From positions 1 to 64,000 of the forward strand of contig BAJA01000008.1 in the NCBI GenBank assembly GCA_000613465.1: 64,000 nucleotides of DNA, given 5' to 3'. Of the stretch, positions 19,190-27,794 are shown in pieces; the first letter of the stretch is position 1; every line of letters starts with the position of its first letter. This DNA comes from Bacteroides nordii WAL 11050 = JCM 12987 (lineage in GTDB: Bacteria > Bacteroidota > Bacteroidia > Bacteroidales > Bacteroidaceae). The notes beneath the pieces were generated by a model. It saw nothing but the letters and a program-made list of their open reading frames with translations. It was not told the DNA's origin and did not search any database. The position numbers were made by a program, and so were the translations under genes.

Positions 19190-19624
19190 ATGAAATACGG
19201 AGTCAACAGACAAGTTTTACTGATTACTGCCGGTATCGTATGGATAGTGGCAGGGGCAAATATACTGCGAATAGGAATCGTGACATGGCTTAATGATTCT
19301 CAATACTGGCTGTTCAAAATGGGTGAAGCCACAGTAGTGTTCCTTCTATTCTTCATTCTTATATTCAGAAGACTATACTATAAACATACCGAACGCATCA
19401 CCCAAAAGAAACAGGAAAAGAATTGTCCCTTCTCTTTTTTCGATGTAAAGAGCTGGATTGTCATGATTTTCATGATTTCATTAGGCATCAGCATACGAAG
19501 TCTGCACCTGTTACCCACCAGTTTCATATCCGTATTTTATACCGGATTGTCATTGGCTCTGATCGCAACCGGAGCACTCTTTATCCGTTACTGGTGGCAA
19601 AGGCGCCATCTACTCCGAAGTTAA
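19190..19624 (+). CDS. Small four-helix membrane protein of unknown function
   Basis: 144 aa with hydrophobic stretches at about residues 8-28, 42-60, 88-105 and 112-132, and a basic cytoplasmic loop (RRLYYKHTERITQKKQEK). No family motif recognised. It lies downstream of the MFS gene and could be read from the same transcript. Its TAA overlaps by 3 nt the stop codon of the convergent sugar kinase gene, so both genes end on the same bases and no separate terminator fits between them. Confidence 0.7.
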   Translation: MKYGVNRQVLLITAGIVWIVAGANILRIGIVTWLNDSQYWLFKMGEATVVFLLFFILIFRRLYYKHTERITQKKQEKNCPFSFFDVKSWIVMIFMISLGISIRSLHLLPTSFISVFYTGLSLALIATGALFIRYWWQRRHLLRS

Positions 19625-20661
19625 CGCTGTACCCTGCCGGAAGAGTCACCATTCATCAGTGCTTCTACTTCGGCAACTGTTGCCAAGTTGAAGTCTCCAT
19701 AGAAAGTATTTTTCAGACAGGAAGCTGCCAACGCAAAATCCAATGCTTTCTGATCGTCATCGGGATAAGTGAGCAGACCATAGATGAGTCCGCCAACAAA
19801 AGCATCTCCCGTACCTACACGATCTACTTCGTGAGTAATATCATAAATCCCCGTATGCTTTAACGATCCATCGGAATAAAGCACAGCGGCAAGCAGGTTG
19901 TGATTGGCAGATAAAGAATTGCGTAGCTCAAGAAACATCTTCCTGCAACGGGGAACCAGTTTTGCTACTTGCTTTCCGACCTCTTCAAAACCTTCAAGAT
20001 TGAGTCGATAATCTGTGTTTACAGCCTTAAAACCTACGGGAGCAATACCTAATATCTCTTTATATTCAGGTTCCGCACCAAATATCACATCACTATACTG
20101 TACCAGCGGTTTCATCACATCAGCTGCCGTACGTCCATATTTCCACAGGTTCTTCCGGTAATTCAAGTCACAGGAGATCGTTAGTCCCATCCGGTCTGCC
20201 ATCTGAAGAGCTTCCAGGCAAGTATCGGCACCGTCCTGTGACAAAGCAGCGGCTACTCCCGACCAATGAAACCATCCGGCATCAGCAAAAATAGTCTCCC
20301 AGTCTATCATACCCGGGCGAAGGGTAGAGAAAGAAGAACCCGACCGATCATATACTACTTTTGAGTTACGAAAAGAAGCCCCGTTTTCAAGAAAATAAAT
20401 TCCCATACGATCGCCGCCATAAATAATACCATCCGTACGGAGTCCATGTGAACGAAGATCACTGATACAGGCACGGGCTATATCATTATCGGGCAAACGG
20501 GTTACAAATTCGGTCGGTATCCCAAAGTTGGCAAGAGAAACCGCTACATTCGTTTCACTGCCACCAAAGGTAGCTACATAGTCACGGGATTGTGAGAAAC
20601 GCAGATTGCCGGGAGTGGTAAGACGCAAAAGTACCTCTCCAAAAGTTACTATCTTCTTCAT
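19621..20661 (-). CDS. kdgK: PfkB-family sugar kinase, probably 2-keto-3-deoxygluconate kinase
   Basis: 346 aa. The N-terminus (VTFGEVLLRLTTP) and GGSETNVAVSLANFG are PfkB motif 1. DRVGTGDAFVGGLIYGL near residue 290 is motif 2, with the catalytic Asp and anion hole. Length and the FGEVLLRLTTPG start fit KdgK, which phosphorylates 2-keto-3-deoxygluconate from uronate breakdown; substrate is inferred. That would fit a cell carrying a pectate lyase, but the usual aldolase partner (KDPG aldolase) is not adjacent. Convergent with, and overlapping, the small membrane protein gene. Confidence 0.8.
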   Translation of the reverse strand: MKKIVTFGEVLLRLTTPGNLRFSQSRDYVATFGGSETNVAVSLANFGIPTEFVTRLPDNDIARACISDLRSHGLRTDGIIYGGDRMGIYFLENGASFRNSKVVYDRSGSSFSTLRPGMIDWETIFADAGWFHWSGVAAALSQDGADTCLEALQMADRMGLTISCDLNYRKNLWKYGRTAADVMKPLVQYSDVIFGAEPEYKEILGIAPVGFKAVNTDYRLNLEGFEEVGKQVAKLVPRCRKMFLELRNSLSANHNLLAAVLYSDGSLKHTGIYDITHEVDRVGTGDAFVGGLIYGLLTYPDDDQKALDFALAASCLKNTFYGDFNLATVAEVEALMNGDSSGRVQR

Positions 20662-20686
20662 GATATCAATAATTTCAATTAATGAT

Positions 20687-20720
20687 CAAATGTACTATCA
20701 AAAATCCAACAGAGCGCAAA
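20687..20720 (-). promoter_or_regulatory. Promoter of the sugar kinase gene
   Basis: On the minus strand, TTTG (20720-20717) then TACATTTG (20694-20687) with a 22-nt spacer, 26 nt before the start codon. The spacer is slightly long. Confidence 0.5.
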
Positions 20721-20818
20721 TTTTTAATAAATTTTATTGCTATACTAACAGATAGAGAATACATTTAGTCTATTTGTAGTACCTTTGCCCGAAAGCTAAA
20801 ATATAGAAATAAAATAAC

Positions 20819-21691
20819 ATGAATTTAACCTCAAAAGATCTCGAGAAGTTTATTCGTTTCCAGCGAAATGAGTATACTGAAAGTATTGTGTACGACCGAC
20901 TGGCTTCTATTGAAAAAAACACATCCAACAGCAAGGTACTACGCTTGATCTCCGCCGAAGAGAAAGCCCATTACTATACACTCAAAAAGTATACGAATAC
21001 CGAAGTGAAGCCCAACCGCTGGCGTATTGCCAAATACTACTGGTTAGCGCGCATCCTGGGTATCACATTTGCCATTAAACTTATGGAATCCAGCGAAAAC
21101 AGTGCCCATCAGGACTATGCCCGGTATACGGAATGTGAGGATTTGCAGCGTTTGTCATGCGAAGAAGAGATACACGAAGAAAAGCTCATCGGGTTGATAA
21201 ACGAAGAACGGTTGGAGTATATGGGTTCTGTGGTACTGGGACTAAATGATGCTTTGGTAGAGTTTACCGGAGCATTAGCAGGTTTCACTCTGGCACTGAG
21301 TGACCATAAACTGATAGCACTGACAGGAAGTATTACCGGTATTGCTGCTGCACTGTCTATGGCATCATCGGAATACCTGTCTACCAAATCGGAAGGTGAT
21401 AAGAGCAAACATCCGGCAAAGGCAGCCATTTACACAGGTATTGCCTATATCATTACGGTAGTTGCACTGGTAGCTCCTTTCATTTTAATCAGCAATGTAC
21501 TGATAGCATTGGGAGTAATGTTGGCTATGGCACTTATTATTATAGCATTGTTCAATTATTACTACTCGGTGGCACGTGGTGAAAGTTTCCGAAAACGTTT
21601 TATGGAAATGGCCGTACTCAGTTTCAGTGTGGCCGGAATAAGCTTTCTTATAGGGTATGCCCTGAAAACATTCACAGGTATTGATGTGTGA
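20819..21691 (+). CDS. Ferritin-like domain fused to VIT1/CCC1-type transporter
   Basis: 290 aa. Residues 1-140 form a helical ferritin-like (rubrerythrin-type) domain with carboxylate/His pairs (EYTES near 18, EEKAHY near 51, EEEIHEEKL near 120). Residues 145-290 carry the VIT1 helices with the signature VVLGLNDALVEFTGALAGFTLAL and SMASSEYLSTKSE. Such fusions move Fe(II) or Mn(II) across the inner membrane, probably outward, with the soluble domain binding metal. A -7 box TACCTTTG precedes the ATG at about 20780. An extensive imperfect hairpin follows the stop. Confidence 0.85.
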   Translation: MNLTSKDLEKFIRFQRNEYTESIVYDRLASIEKNTSNSKVLRLISAEEKAHYYTLKKYTNTEVKPNRWRIAKYYWLARILGITFAIKLMESSENSAHQDYARYTECEDLQRLSCEEEIHEEKLIGLINEERLEYMGSVVLGLNDALVEFTGALAGFTLALSDHKLIALTGSITGIAAALSMASSEYLSTKSEGDKSKHPAKAAIYTGIAYIITVVALVAPFILISNVLIALGVMLAMALIIIALFNYYYSVARGESFRKRFMEMAVLSFSVAGISFLIGYALKTFTGIDV

Positions 21692-21695
21692 ATTA

Positions 21696-21772
21696 ATCAG
21701 GAGTCAAGTGGCAAGGTTATCCACTTCTTAACTACTAATGAAGTGATAACCACTAAACTACTTGCCCCTGAT
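21696..21772 (+). terminator. Long imperfect hairpin after the ferritin-like/VIT1 gene
   Basis: ATCAGG...CAAGTGG...GGTTATC.ACTT on the left pairs with AAGTGATAACC...ACTTG.CCCTGAT on the right, loop near 21728-21740. No T run follows, so termination is inferred from position. Confidence 0.5.
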
Positions 21773-21881
21773 AGACAAACTTAACTACTTCATAAAATTG
21801 TGAAACGTTCATGAACAATCTTTGCTATATGTTGTTTTTGCAATAACGAACAACGTTATTAAACCTAAACAAAAAAAAGTT

Positions 21882-22472
21882 ATGAAAAAGTTTATTGCAT
21901 TATTAGCATTAGTATTGGTAAGTGCATCTACCATGATGTATGCACAGGAATCAGAAAGAGCCGTACGTCGCGCCGATCGTAAAGCACAAAGAGACGCAGA
22001 AAGAGCAAGACTGAAAGCAGAAGAACAAGTAGCCGACGCAGTAGCTTATCAGCAGGCTGTACAAGCACTGAAAAACAAACAGTTCGTGCTCGAAGCCGAT
22101 CAGGTGATCTTCCGTAACGGACAGAGTGCTTTTGTATCAACGACTACAAACTTTGTGATGATGAATGGTCAGAAATCTACTGTACAGGTTGCTTTCAATA
22201 CTCCATACCCCGGTCCTAACGGAATTGGTGGTGTAACAGTAGACGGTAACGCATCGGATATGAAAATTACAACGGACAAAAAGGGTAATGTTAACTGTTC
22301 ATTTAGTGTACAGGGTATCGGAATTTCAGCTCAGATATTCATTTCACTGACCAATGGAGGTAATAATGCCACTGTTACTGTAAACCCGAACTTCAACAAC
22401 AATACAATTACACTGAGCGGTAATATTGTACCATTGGATCAGTCAGACGTATTCAAAGGACGTTCCTGGTAA
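21882..22472 (+). CDS. Secreted DUF4251 protein
   Basis: 196 aa. A signal peptide (residues 1-21, ending MMYAQ) is followed by a very basic/acidic helical stretch (RAVRRADRKAQRDAERARLKAEE) and then a beta-rich domain from about residue 55 (KNKQFVLEADQVIF, MMNGQKSTVQVAF) that matches DUF4251, common in Bacteroides and of unknown function. ATG 21882 is preferred to 21822 because it starts the signal peptide and has the A-rich leader typical here. Single gene, probably periplasmic or surface exposed. Confidence 0.8.
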   Translation: MKKFIALLALVLVSASTMMYAQESERAVRRADRKAQRDAERARLKAEEQVADAVAYQQAVQALKNKQFVLEADQVIFRNGQSAFVSTTTNFVMMNGQKSTVQVAFNTPYPGPNGIGGVTVDGNASDMKITTDKKGNVNCSFSVQGIGISAQIFISLTNGGNNATVTVNPNFNNNTITLSGNIVPLDQSDVFKGRSW

Positions 22473-22610
22473 AAAGATGATGTAACATAAAGTTATAGAG
22501 TCATAATATTATAGGGTGATAATGGATCGTTTCTATTTATCACCCTATTCTGTTTTATTAAAATCTGTGTAATTTAAGCTATCTGTATTCATTAAATGAA
22601 GAGAGATTGC

Positions 22611-22695
22611 AAAAGTGTACAATCATATTATGCATAAGTGTACAACCTTGCACTACAAGAATGTACACTTTAGTTATACAAGAGCGTACACTTTT
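22611..22695. repeat. Four GTGTACA-type half sites in nested inverted arrangement
   Basis: AAAAGTGTAC (22611-22620), AAGTGTAC (22636-22643), GTACACTT (22663-22670) and GTACACTTTT (22686-22695). The outer pair and the inner pair are both inverted, giving two concentric palindromes in the 394-nt gap before the AAA-ATPase gene. Confidence 0.7.
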
Positions 22696-22866
22696 ATAAG
22701 CATTGATTATCAACACATTACCTTAATCCATTTACTATTTACAAACACAGATTATCAATAAACCAATTTTGTATGCTTACTATTGTATTTTAAATTTAGC
22801 CCAAGCAGGAAATGGTTTATGGAAATAATGAGTATCTTTGAATGGTCAATAAATAAAAAAATAACT

Positions 22867-24426
22867 ATGAACAGTGCATTGCGTAAACTCCCTATCGGGA
22901 TACAGACTTTTGAAGATATTCGTAGAGATGATTACCTATATGTAGATAAGACTGCTTTTGTGTGGAGAATAGCAAATACAGGAAAGCCCTATTTTCTGAG
23001 CCGCCCCCGCCGCTTTGGTAAAAGCTTGTTGCTTTCTACCTTTGAGTCTTACTTCAAAGGGAAAAAGGAATTGTTTGAAGGGCTTGCTATTGAACAAATA
23101 GAGACAGAATGGAAACAATACCCGGTACTTCATCTGGACTTAAATGCCAAGAAATATGAAACGCCCGACGATTTAGTTGCTATACTCAACCAACATTTGG
23201 AGAAATGGGAATGTATGTATGGCAATGAGAAAAAAGATCGTAGCCCCGAAGAACGATTTGGCTATGTCATTAGCCGTGCCAGTGAGCAAGCGGGATGCGG
23301 TGTAGTGGTACTCGTAGACGAATATGACAAGCCTTTGCTACAAGCACTGAACAATATGTCTTTGCTGGATAATTACCGCCAGACGCTAAAAGCCTTTTAT
23401 GGTGTACTTAAAAGTTACGACCGCTATTTGCGTTTTGTTTTCCTCACCGGAGTGACGAAGTTTGCACAAGTAAGTGTATTCAGTGACCTGAACCAACTAA
23501 ATGATATTAGCATGAAGCCTCAGTATGCTACAGTATGTGGCATTACTAAGCAAGAACTGATCGATACTTTTACTCCGGAACTCCAGAAACTGGCAGAAAC
23601 GAATCAACTAACTCCGGAAGAGACGCTTCATAAGATGAAAGCTTTGTATGACGGCTATCATTTCTGCGAGTTTACAGAAGGAGTATTCAACCCTTTTAGT
23701 GTTCTCAACGTTTTTGACGGATATAAATTCAGTAATTACTGGTTTCAGACAGGTACTCCTACCTTCCTTGTGGAACTGCTACAGAAGAGCGAGTACGATC
23801 TGCGTACATTGATTGACGGAGTAGAAGCCTCTGCCTCTTCATTTACGGAATACAGAGTAGATGCCAATAACCCTATTCCATTGATATACCAAAGCGGCTA
23901 TCTGACGATAAAAGACTATGATAATCGTTTTAGTAACTACCTGTTGGAATTTCCAAATGATGAAGTACGATATAGTTTTTTAGATTTTCTAATACCTTAT
24001 TATACATCAGTGGTAGATGATGAACGCGGTTTTTACGTAGGTAAGTTTGTTCGGGAATTGGAAACTGGTGATTATAACTCCTTCCTCACCCGACTGCAAG
24101 CCTTCTTTGCTGATTTCCCTTATGAATTGAACGATAAAACCGAACGTCATTACCAAGTAGTGTTCTATCTTGTCTTTAAACTAATGGGACAGTTTACTGA
24201 CGTTGAAGTACGCAGTGCACGCGGACGGGCAGACGCTGTAGTAAAAACTCCCAAATACATCTATGTTTTTGAATTCAAACTCAATGGCACAGCCGAAGAA
24301 GCCTTACAGCAAATAGAGGATAGAGGATATCTGATTCCATACCAGACAGATGGACGTGAACTGATAAAAATAGGTGTAGAGTTTAGTGCTACTGAAAGAA
24401 ATATCAGCCGATGGTTACCCTTATAA
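22867..24426 (+). CDS. AAA-ATPase-like protein with C-terminal PD-(D/E)XK nuclease-type domain
   Basis: 519 aa. The N-terminus (RKLPIGIQTFEDIRRDDYLYVDKT) and RPRRFGKSLLLSTFESYF, a Walker A variant (RRFGKS), define the AAA-ATPase_like/DUF1703 family. VVVLVDEYDKPLL near residue 150 is Walker B. The C-terminus (YQVVFYLVFKLMG, RADAVVKTPKYIYVFEFKLNG) has the D-x(n)-E-x-K of a PD-(D/E)XK fold. The family is very common in Bacteroidales, often in many copies, and its role is unknown. ATG 22867 is chosen over 22783 because family members begin at this point and a -7 box TATCTTTG (22833-22840) lies inside the longer ORF. A LuxR-type gene follows after 13 nt. Confidence 0.85.
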   Translation: MNSALRKLPIGIQTFEDIRRDDYLYVDKTAFVWRIANTGKPYFLSRPRRFGKSLLLSTFESYFKGKKELFEGLAIEQIETEWKQYPVLHLDLNAKKYETPDDLVAILNQHLEKWECMYGNEKKDRSPEERFGYVISRASEQAGCGVVVLVDEYDKPLLQALNNMSLLDNYRQTLKAFYGVLKSYDRYLRFVFLTGVTKFAQVSVFSDLNQLNDISMKPQYATVCGITKQELIDTFTPELQKLAETNQLTPEETLHKMKALYDGYHFCEFTEGVFNPFSVLNVFDGYKFSNYWFQTGTPTFLVELLQKSEYDLRTLIDGVEASASSFTEYRVDANNPIPLIYQSGYLTIKDYDNRFSNYLLEFPNDEVRYSFLDFLIPYYTSVVDDERGFYVGKFVRELETGDYNSFLTRLQAFFADFPYELNDKTERHYQVVFYLVFKLMGQFTDVEVRSARGRADAVVKTPKYIYVFEFKLNGTAEEALQQIEDRGYLIPYQTDGRELIKIGVEFSATERNISRWLPL

Positions 24427-24439
24427 AAAGGAATATAGT

Positions 24440-25105
24440 ATGAGAGAGTATATCATTGCAGACAATCAGGACATTACCAAAGCAGGAATGATGTTTCTGC
24501 TCAGCAAGCAGAAAGATATATCTCTGCTGCTGACAGCAGATAATAAAGCAGAATTAATCAGAGAATTACGCCTGCATCCGCAGGCCGTAGTGATTTTGGA
24601 TTATACCTTGTTTGATTTTGCCGGAGCAGATGAATTGATTGTACTGCGCGAGCGCTTCAAAGAAGTAGATTGGCTATTGCTCTCTGATGAATTAAGTATC
24701 GATTTCCTTCGTCAGATACTATTTAGCAGCATGGCATTCGGTGTGGTAATGAAGGATAATTCCAAAGAAGAAATACTAACCGCCCTGCAATGTGCTTCGC
24801 GCAAAGAACGTTTCATTTGCAATCATGTCAGCAACCTGTTGCTTTCGGGGAATAGCCAATATACCTCTTCCGGTACTCACACGCAGGAAGATCATCTGCT
24901 GACAACTACAGAAAAAAACATCCTTAAAGAAATAGCGTCAGGTAAAACGACCAAAGAGATTGCAACCGAAAAGAATCTGAGTTTTCATACTATCAATAGT
25001 CACCGTAAAAATATATTCCGGAAGCTCGGCGTAAACAATGTACACGAAGCTACCAAATATGCGATGCGGGCGGGAATTGTGGACTTGGCGGAATACTATA
25101 TTTAA
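24440..25105 (+). CDS. LuxR/NarL-type response regulator
   Basis: 221 aa. Residues 1-120 have a receiver-like fold: acidic start (IADNQDIT), phosphorylatable Asp in VVILDYTLF near 53, and LLLSDE. Residues about 155-215 form a LuxR helix-turn-helix (LTTTEKNILKEIASGKTTKEIATEKNLSFHTINSHRKNIFRKLGV). The Lys normally found after the fourth strand is not evident, so phosphorylation by a kinase is uncertain. ATG 24440 gives a standard receiver start. It follows the AAA-ATPase gene closely, but the pairing may be accidental. No kinase gene is adjacent. Confidence 0.85.
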   Translation: MREYIIADNQDITKAGMMFLLSKQKDISLLLTADNKAELIRELRLHPQAVVILDYTLFDFAGADELIVLRERFKEVDWLLLSDELSIDFLRQILFSSMAFGVVMKDNSKEEILTALQCASRKERFICNHVSNLLLSGNSQYTSSGTHTQEDHLLTTTEKNILKEIASGKTTKEIATEKNLSFHTINSHRKNIFRKLGVNNVHEATKYAMRAGIVDLAEYYI

Positions 25106-25109
25106 TTAG

Positions 25110-25168
25110 TTGAAAATTGAAAGTTAACTGCGCCGCTATCACGCTGCATAGTAACTTTCAATTTTCAA
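25110..25168. terminator. Bidirectional hairpin between convergent genes
   Basis: TTGAAAATTGAAAGTTA (25110-25126) and its perfect complement (25152-25168), 17-bp stem, 25-nt loop, A-rich on one side and T-rich on the other. Serves both the regulator gene and mnmA. Confidence 0.75.
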
Positions 25169-26236
25169 TTAAATAATCTCTCCACTCCCAATACATATAC
25201 CGGCCGATTCATCATACACAACTCCAAATTGTCCGGGAGCAATACCTTGTAGCTTTTCGGAGGAGAGGATACGATAACGATCCTCTTCCCTGAAAATCTT
25301 TCCTTTGATAAACTCCGGAGTATGGCGTATTTTGAAAGTAATATCCACTCCTTGGGCATCTCTCTCCCACCATGGATTATCGGTTATAAAATGAAAATCA
25401 CCTAAAGAAAACTCTTCACCAAATTGTGTCTCCACTCCATAGCCATGAGACACATAAACAATGTTATCCTGTATATCTTTCTTTATCACAAACCAAGGAC
25501 CTCCGCTCAAGCCCAGCCCCTTGCGTTGCCCGATGGTATGAAACCAATACCCCCGGTGAGTACCAATCTTTTTACCTGTTTCCAATTCTATAACAGCCCC
25601 CTCCTTCTCTCCGAGAAAGCGACGCACAAAATCATTGTAATCTATCTTTCCCAAAAAGCAAATACCCTGACTGTCTTTTCGGCGGGCACTGGGAAGCCCG
25701 GCTTTCAGAGCTATCTCCCGAACTTCATTTTTCATCAGATGCCCAATGGGAAACATCAGCTTAGACACTTGCAGATAGTCTATTTGTGCAAGAAAGTCGG
25801 TCTGGTCTTTTACCGGATCTTTGGCTGTACCAAGCCAGGTTTTGCCATCCTTTTGCAAGGTAGTGGCGTAATGCCCGGTAGCGGTAAAATCAAAATCTTT
25901 GCCTACGCGCTGCTCAAAGCACCCAAACTTAATCAGTTTATTGCACATCACATCCGGATTCGGGGTCTGTCCTTTCTTTATTTTATCAATGGCATAGGCT
26001 GCCACATTATCCCAATACTCTCGATGCAGGTCTACTATTTCGAAGGGCAAACCATACTTACGGGCAGTGGCAGTGGCAAGTTCAATATCTTCCTCGGCAG
26101 AACAATCCATATATTCTGCACCGTCCATGCCTATCTTAATATAAAAAAGAGCCGGTTTGTAACCTTGCTCACAAAGAAGGTGTACAACGACCGAACTGTC
26201 TACACCGCCGGATAATAAAGCTGCTATATTATTCAT
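25169..26236 (-). CDS. mnmA: tRNA-specific 2-thiouridylase
   Basis: 355 aa. The PP-loop ATP site [17 protein letters not shown] is at the N-terminus, with the catalytic Cys in [11 protein letters not shown] (near 97) and the second Cys in [11 protein letters not shown] (near 192), followed by the C-terminal beta-barrels. It makes 2-thiouridine at the wobble base of Lys, Glu and Gln tRNAs. Length is normal. On the minus strand a -7 box TATCTTTG (26249-26242) lies six bases upstream of the ATG, implying an extremely short leader. Bacteroides often carry more than one mnmA copy. Confidence 0.93.
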   Translation of the reverse strand: MNNIAALLSGGVDSSVVVHLLCEQGYKPALFYIKIGMDGAEYMDCSAEEDIELATATARKYGLPFEIVDLHREYWDNVAAYAIDKIKKGQTPNPDVMCNKLIKFGCFEQRVGKDFDFTATGHYATTLQKDGKTWLGTAKDPVKDQTDFLAQIDYLQVSKLMFPIGHLMKNEVREIALKAGLPSARRKDSQGICFLGKIDYNDFVRRFLGEKEGAVIELETGKKIGTHRGYWFHTIGQRKGLGLSGGPWFVIKKDIQDNIVYVSHGYGVETQFGEEFSLGDFHFITDNPWWERDAQGVDITFKIRHTPEFIKGKIFREEDRYRILSSEKLQGIAPGQFGVVYDESAGICIGSGEII

Positions 26237-26294
26237 ATGTGCAAAGATAGGGATGAAAACATTTACAGGCTATCACACATTAAAGGCATTTTTA

Positions 26295-26336
26295 TACCAC
26301 AAATGTGGTAGATAAGCGAAGTATTTCCTACATTTG
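26295..26336 (+). promoter_or_regulatory. Perfect 7-2-7 palindrome at the promoter of the S41 gene
   Basis: TACCACA-AA-TGTGGTA (26295-26310) lies in the divergent space between mnmA and the S41 gene. The TACATTTG -7 box of the S41 gene is at 26329-26336, so the palindrome covers the -33 position. It looks like an operator for a dimeric regulator. Confidence 0.6.
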
Positions 26337-26359
26337 CAACTCTTAAAGATGATAAAGAT

Positions 26360-27775
26360 ATGAAGATAAGAAACATACTGCTCACTCCTACCCTGTTCAT
26401 AGTAATGGCTTCTGCCCTGTTCTCGTGCGGAGAAGACCGCTGGCCGGAATATGCGGCAGAAACAGAACTGGATACCTGGATAGACAGCGTGATGCGCCAG
26501 GAGTATCTTTGGTACGAAGAAATGCCAACAGTGACTCCCAACAAATACTTCCTTGCCCCTGCGCAATTCTTAAAGGAATTAATTTATACCACTCTCGATA
26601 AGAATTATTCCTACATAGATACATTGTACAAAGTGGAATTACCCAATTATGGATTTGACTATACATTGATAAAGGATTCAAAAGTAGATACGCTCTACAA
26701 CGCATTAGTTACAAATGTGCTTCCTGGATCTCCGGCTGCAGATGCCAAACTGCAACGTGGTGAATGGATTATAAAAGTAGACGATAAACGCATCACCAAA
26801 AAGAATGAGACCCAGCTCCTGCAATCGGGTAATGCCTTAAAACTTACTCTGGGCAAGTATGAATTGCAAAAAGACAGCGAGACTAAAAAAGATAAAGGAG
26901 TAGTGGTAGAAACCGAAGCCATAAACATGGGAGCCGAACGAATGGTAGAAGACGATCCGATTCCTGTCTACAGAATAATGACCAGCGCTACAGGGGTAAC
27001 AGTAGGCTATATGGCGTACAATCACTTCACAGCAGGCACTGCTACTGAGAAAGAGAAATACAATGATAAACTTCGCGAGATATCTCACGTATTTGCCAGT
27101 GCAGGGGTAACCAAAGTAGTGCTCGACCTGCGTTATAATACCGGAGGTTCATTGGAATGTGCCCAGCTACTGGCTTCTTTACTGGCTCCCAAGAAGGCAA
27201 TAGGCCACATCTTTGCCGAATTAAAGCATAACGACAAACAATCCTACAAAGACTTTAGCCTGCTTTTCGACCCGGACTTAATAGGCAGTGGCGTAAATAT
27301 GAATATCGAAGGAGGATACATACTGACCAGTAGCACTACTACCGGAGTTGCTGGAACATTCTATGACTGTTTGTATCCGGTTGCCGATTGGGAGATTCTC
27401 GGCACAGCCTTACCTTCTACGGGAGTAGCAACAGAAAGTTTTATTAATCCGAAGCATGGTTGGTCATTGAATCCGGTAGTATGTGATGTTTATAATATTG
27501 CCGGAGAATCTCATGGTGGAGTTAGTTTCCCGGCTAAGTATACTGTGGATGAAACTTCCCTAACGAATCTGGTCACTTTTTTGCCTTTAGGAGATAAAGA
27601 AGAGACATTATTCAGTATGGCCCTTGGCATTATTGACGGCACATATCCACCCAAAGAAGAAGAGAAACCGAAACCGGACGAAGGAACAACGGAAGAAAAA
27701 CCCGAAACCCGTACGCTTAAACATGTATATCACTCACAAGGCTACAGAGTAAAAGGAGGAATAAAACTAAAATAA
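26360..27775 (+). CDS. S41-family (CtpA/tricorn-like) lipoprotein lacking catalytic residues
   Basis: 471 aa. Lipoprotein signal (SALFSCGED, Cys near 23). A PDZ-like segment (PGSPAADAKLQRGEWIIKVDDKRI) lies near residues 115-140, then the S41 core (VVLDLRYNTGGSLECAQLLASLL). The usual catalytic block (LTS-x-x-TASASE) reads LTSSTTTGVAGTFYDC near residue 321-336, and the Lys block (G-K-N-V-G-S type) reads ALPSTGVATES, so neither the nucleophile Ser nor the Lys is seen. It may be a binding rather than cleaving member. The C-terminus is Pro/Glu/Lys-rich (EEEKPKPDEGTTEEKPE). It heads a two-gene operon with the next lipoprotein (19-nt gap). Confidence 0.8.
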   Translation: MKIRNILLTPTLFIVMASALFSCGEDRWPEYAAETELDTWIDSVMRQEYLWYEEMPTVTPNKYFLAPAQFLKELIYTTLDKNYSYIDTLYKVELPNYGFDYTLIKDSKVDTLYNALVTNVLPGSPAADAKLQRGEWIIKVDDKRITKKNETQLLQSGNALKLTLGKYELQKDSETKKDKGVVVETEAINMGAERMVEDDPIPVYRIMTSATGVTVGYMAYNHFTAGTATEKEKYNDKLREISHVFASAGVTKVVLDLRYNTGGSLECAQLLASLLAPKKAIGHIFAELKHNDKQSYKDFSLLFDPDLIGSGVNMNIEGGYILTSSTTTGVAGTFYDCLYPVADWEILGTALPSTGVATESFINPKHGWSLNPVVCDVYNIAGESHGGVSFPAKYTVDETSLTNLVTFLPLGDKEETLFSMALGIIDGTYPPKEEEKPKPDEGTTEEKPETRTLKHVYHSQGYRVKGGIKLK

Positions 27776-27794
27776 AATCAGAACCCAATAATCC

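Noticed and set aside
25424..26215. A 263-aa plus-strand ORF
   Set aside because: Antisense shadow of mnmA.
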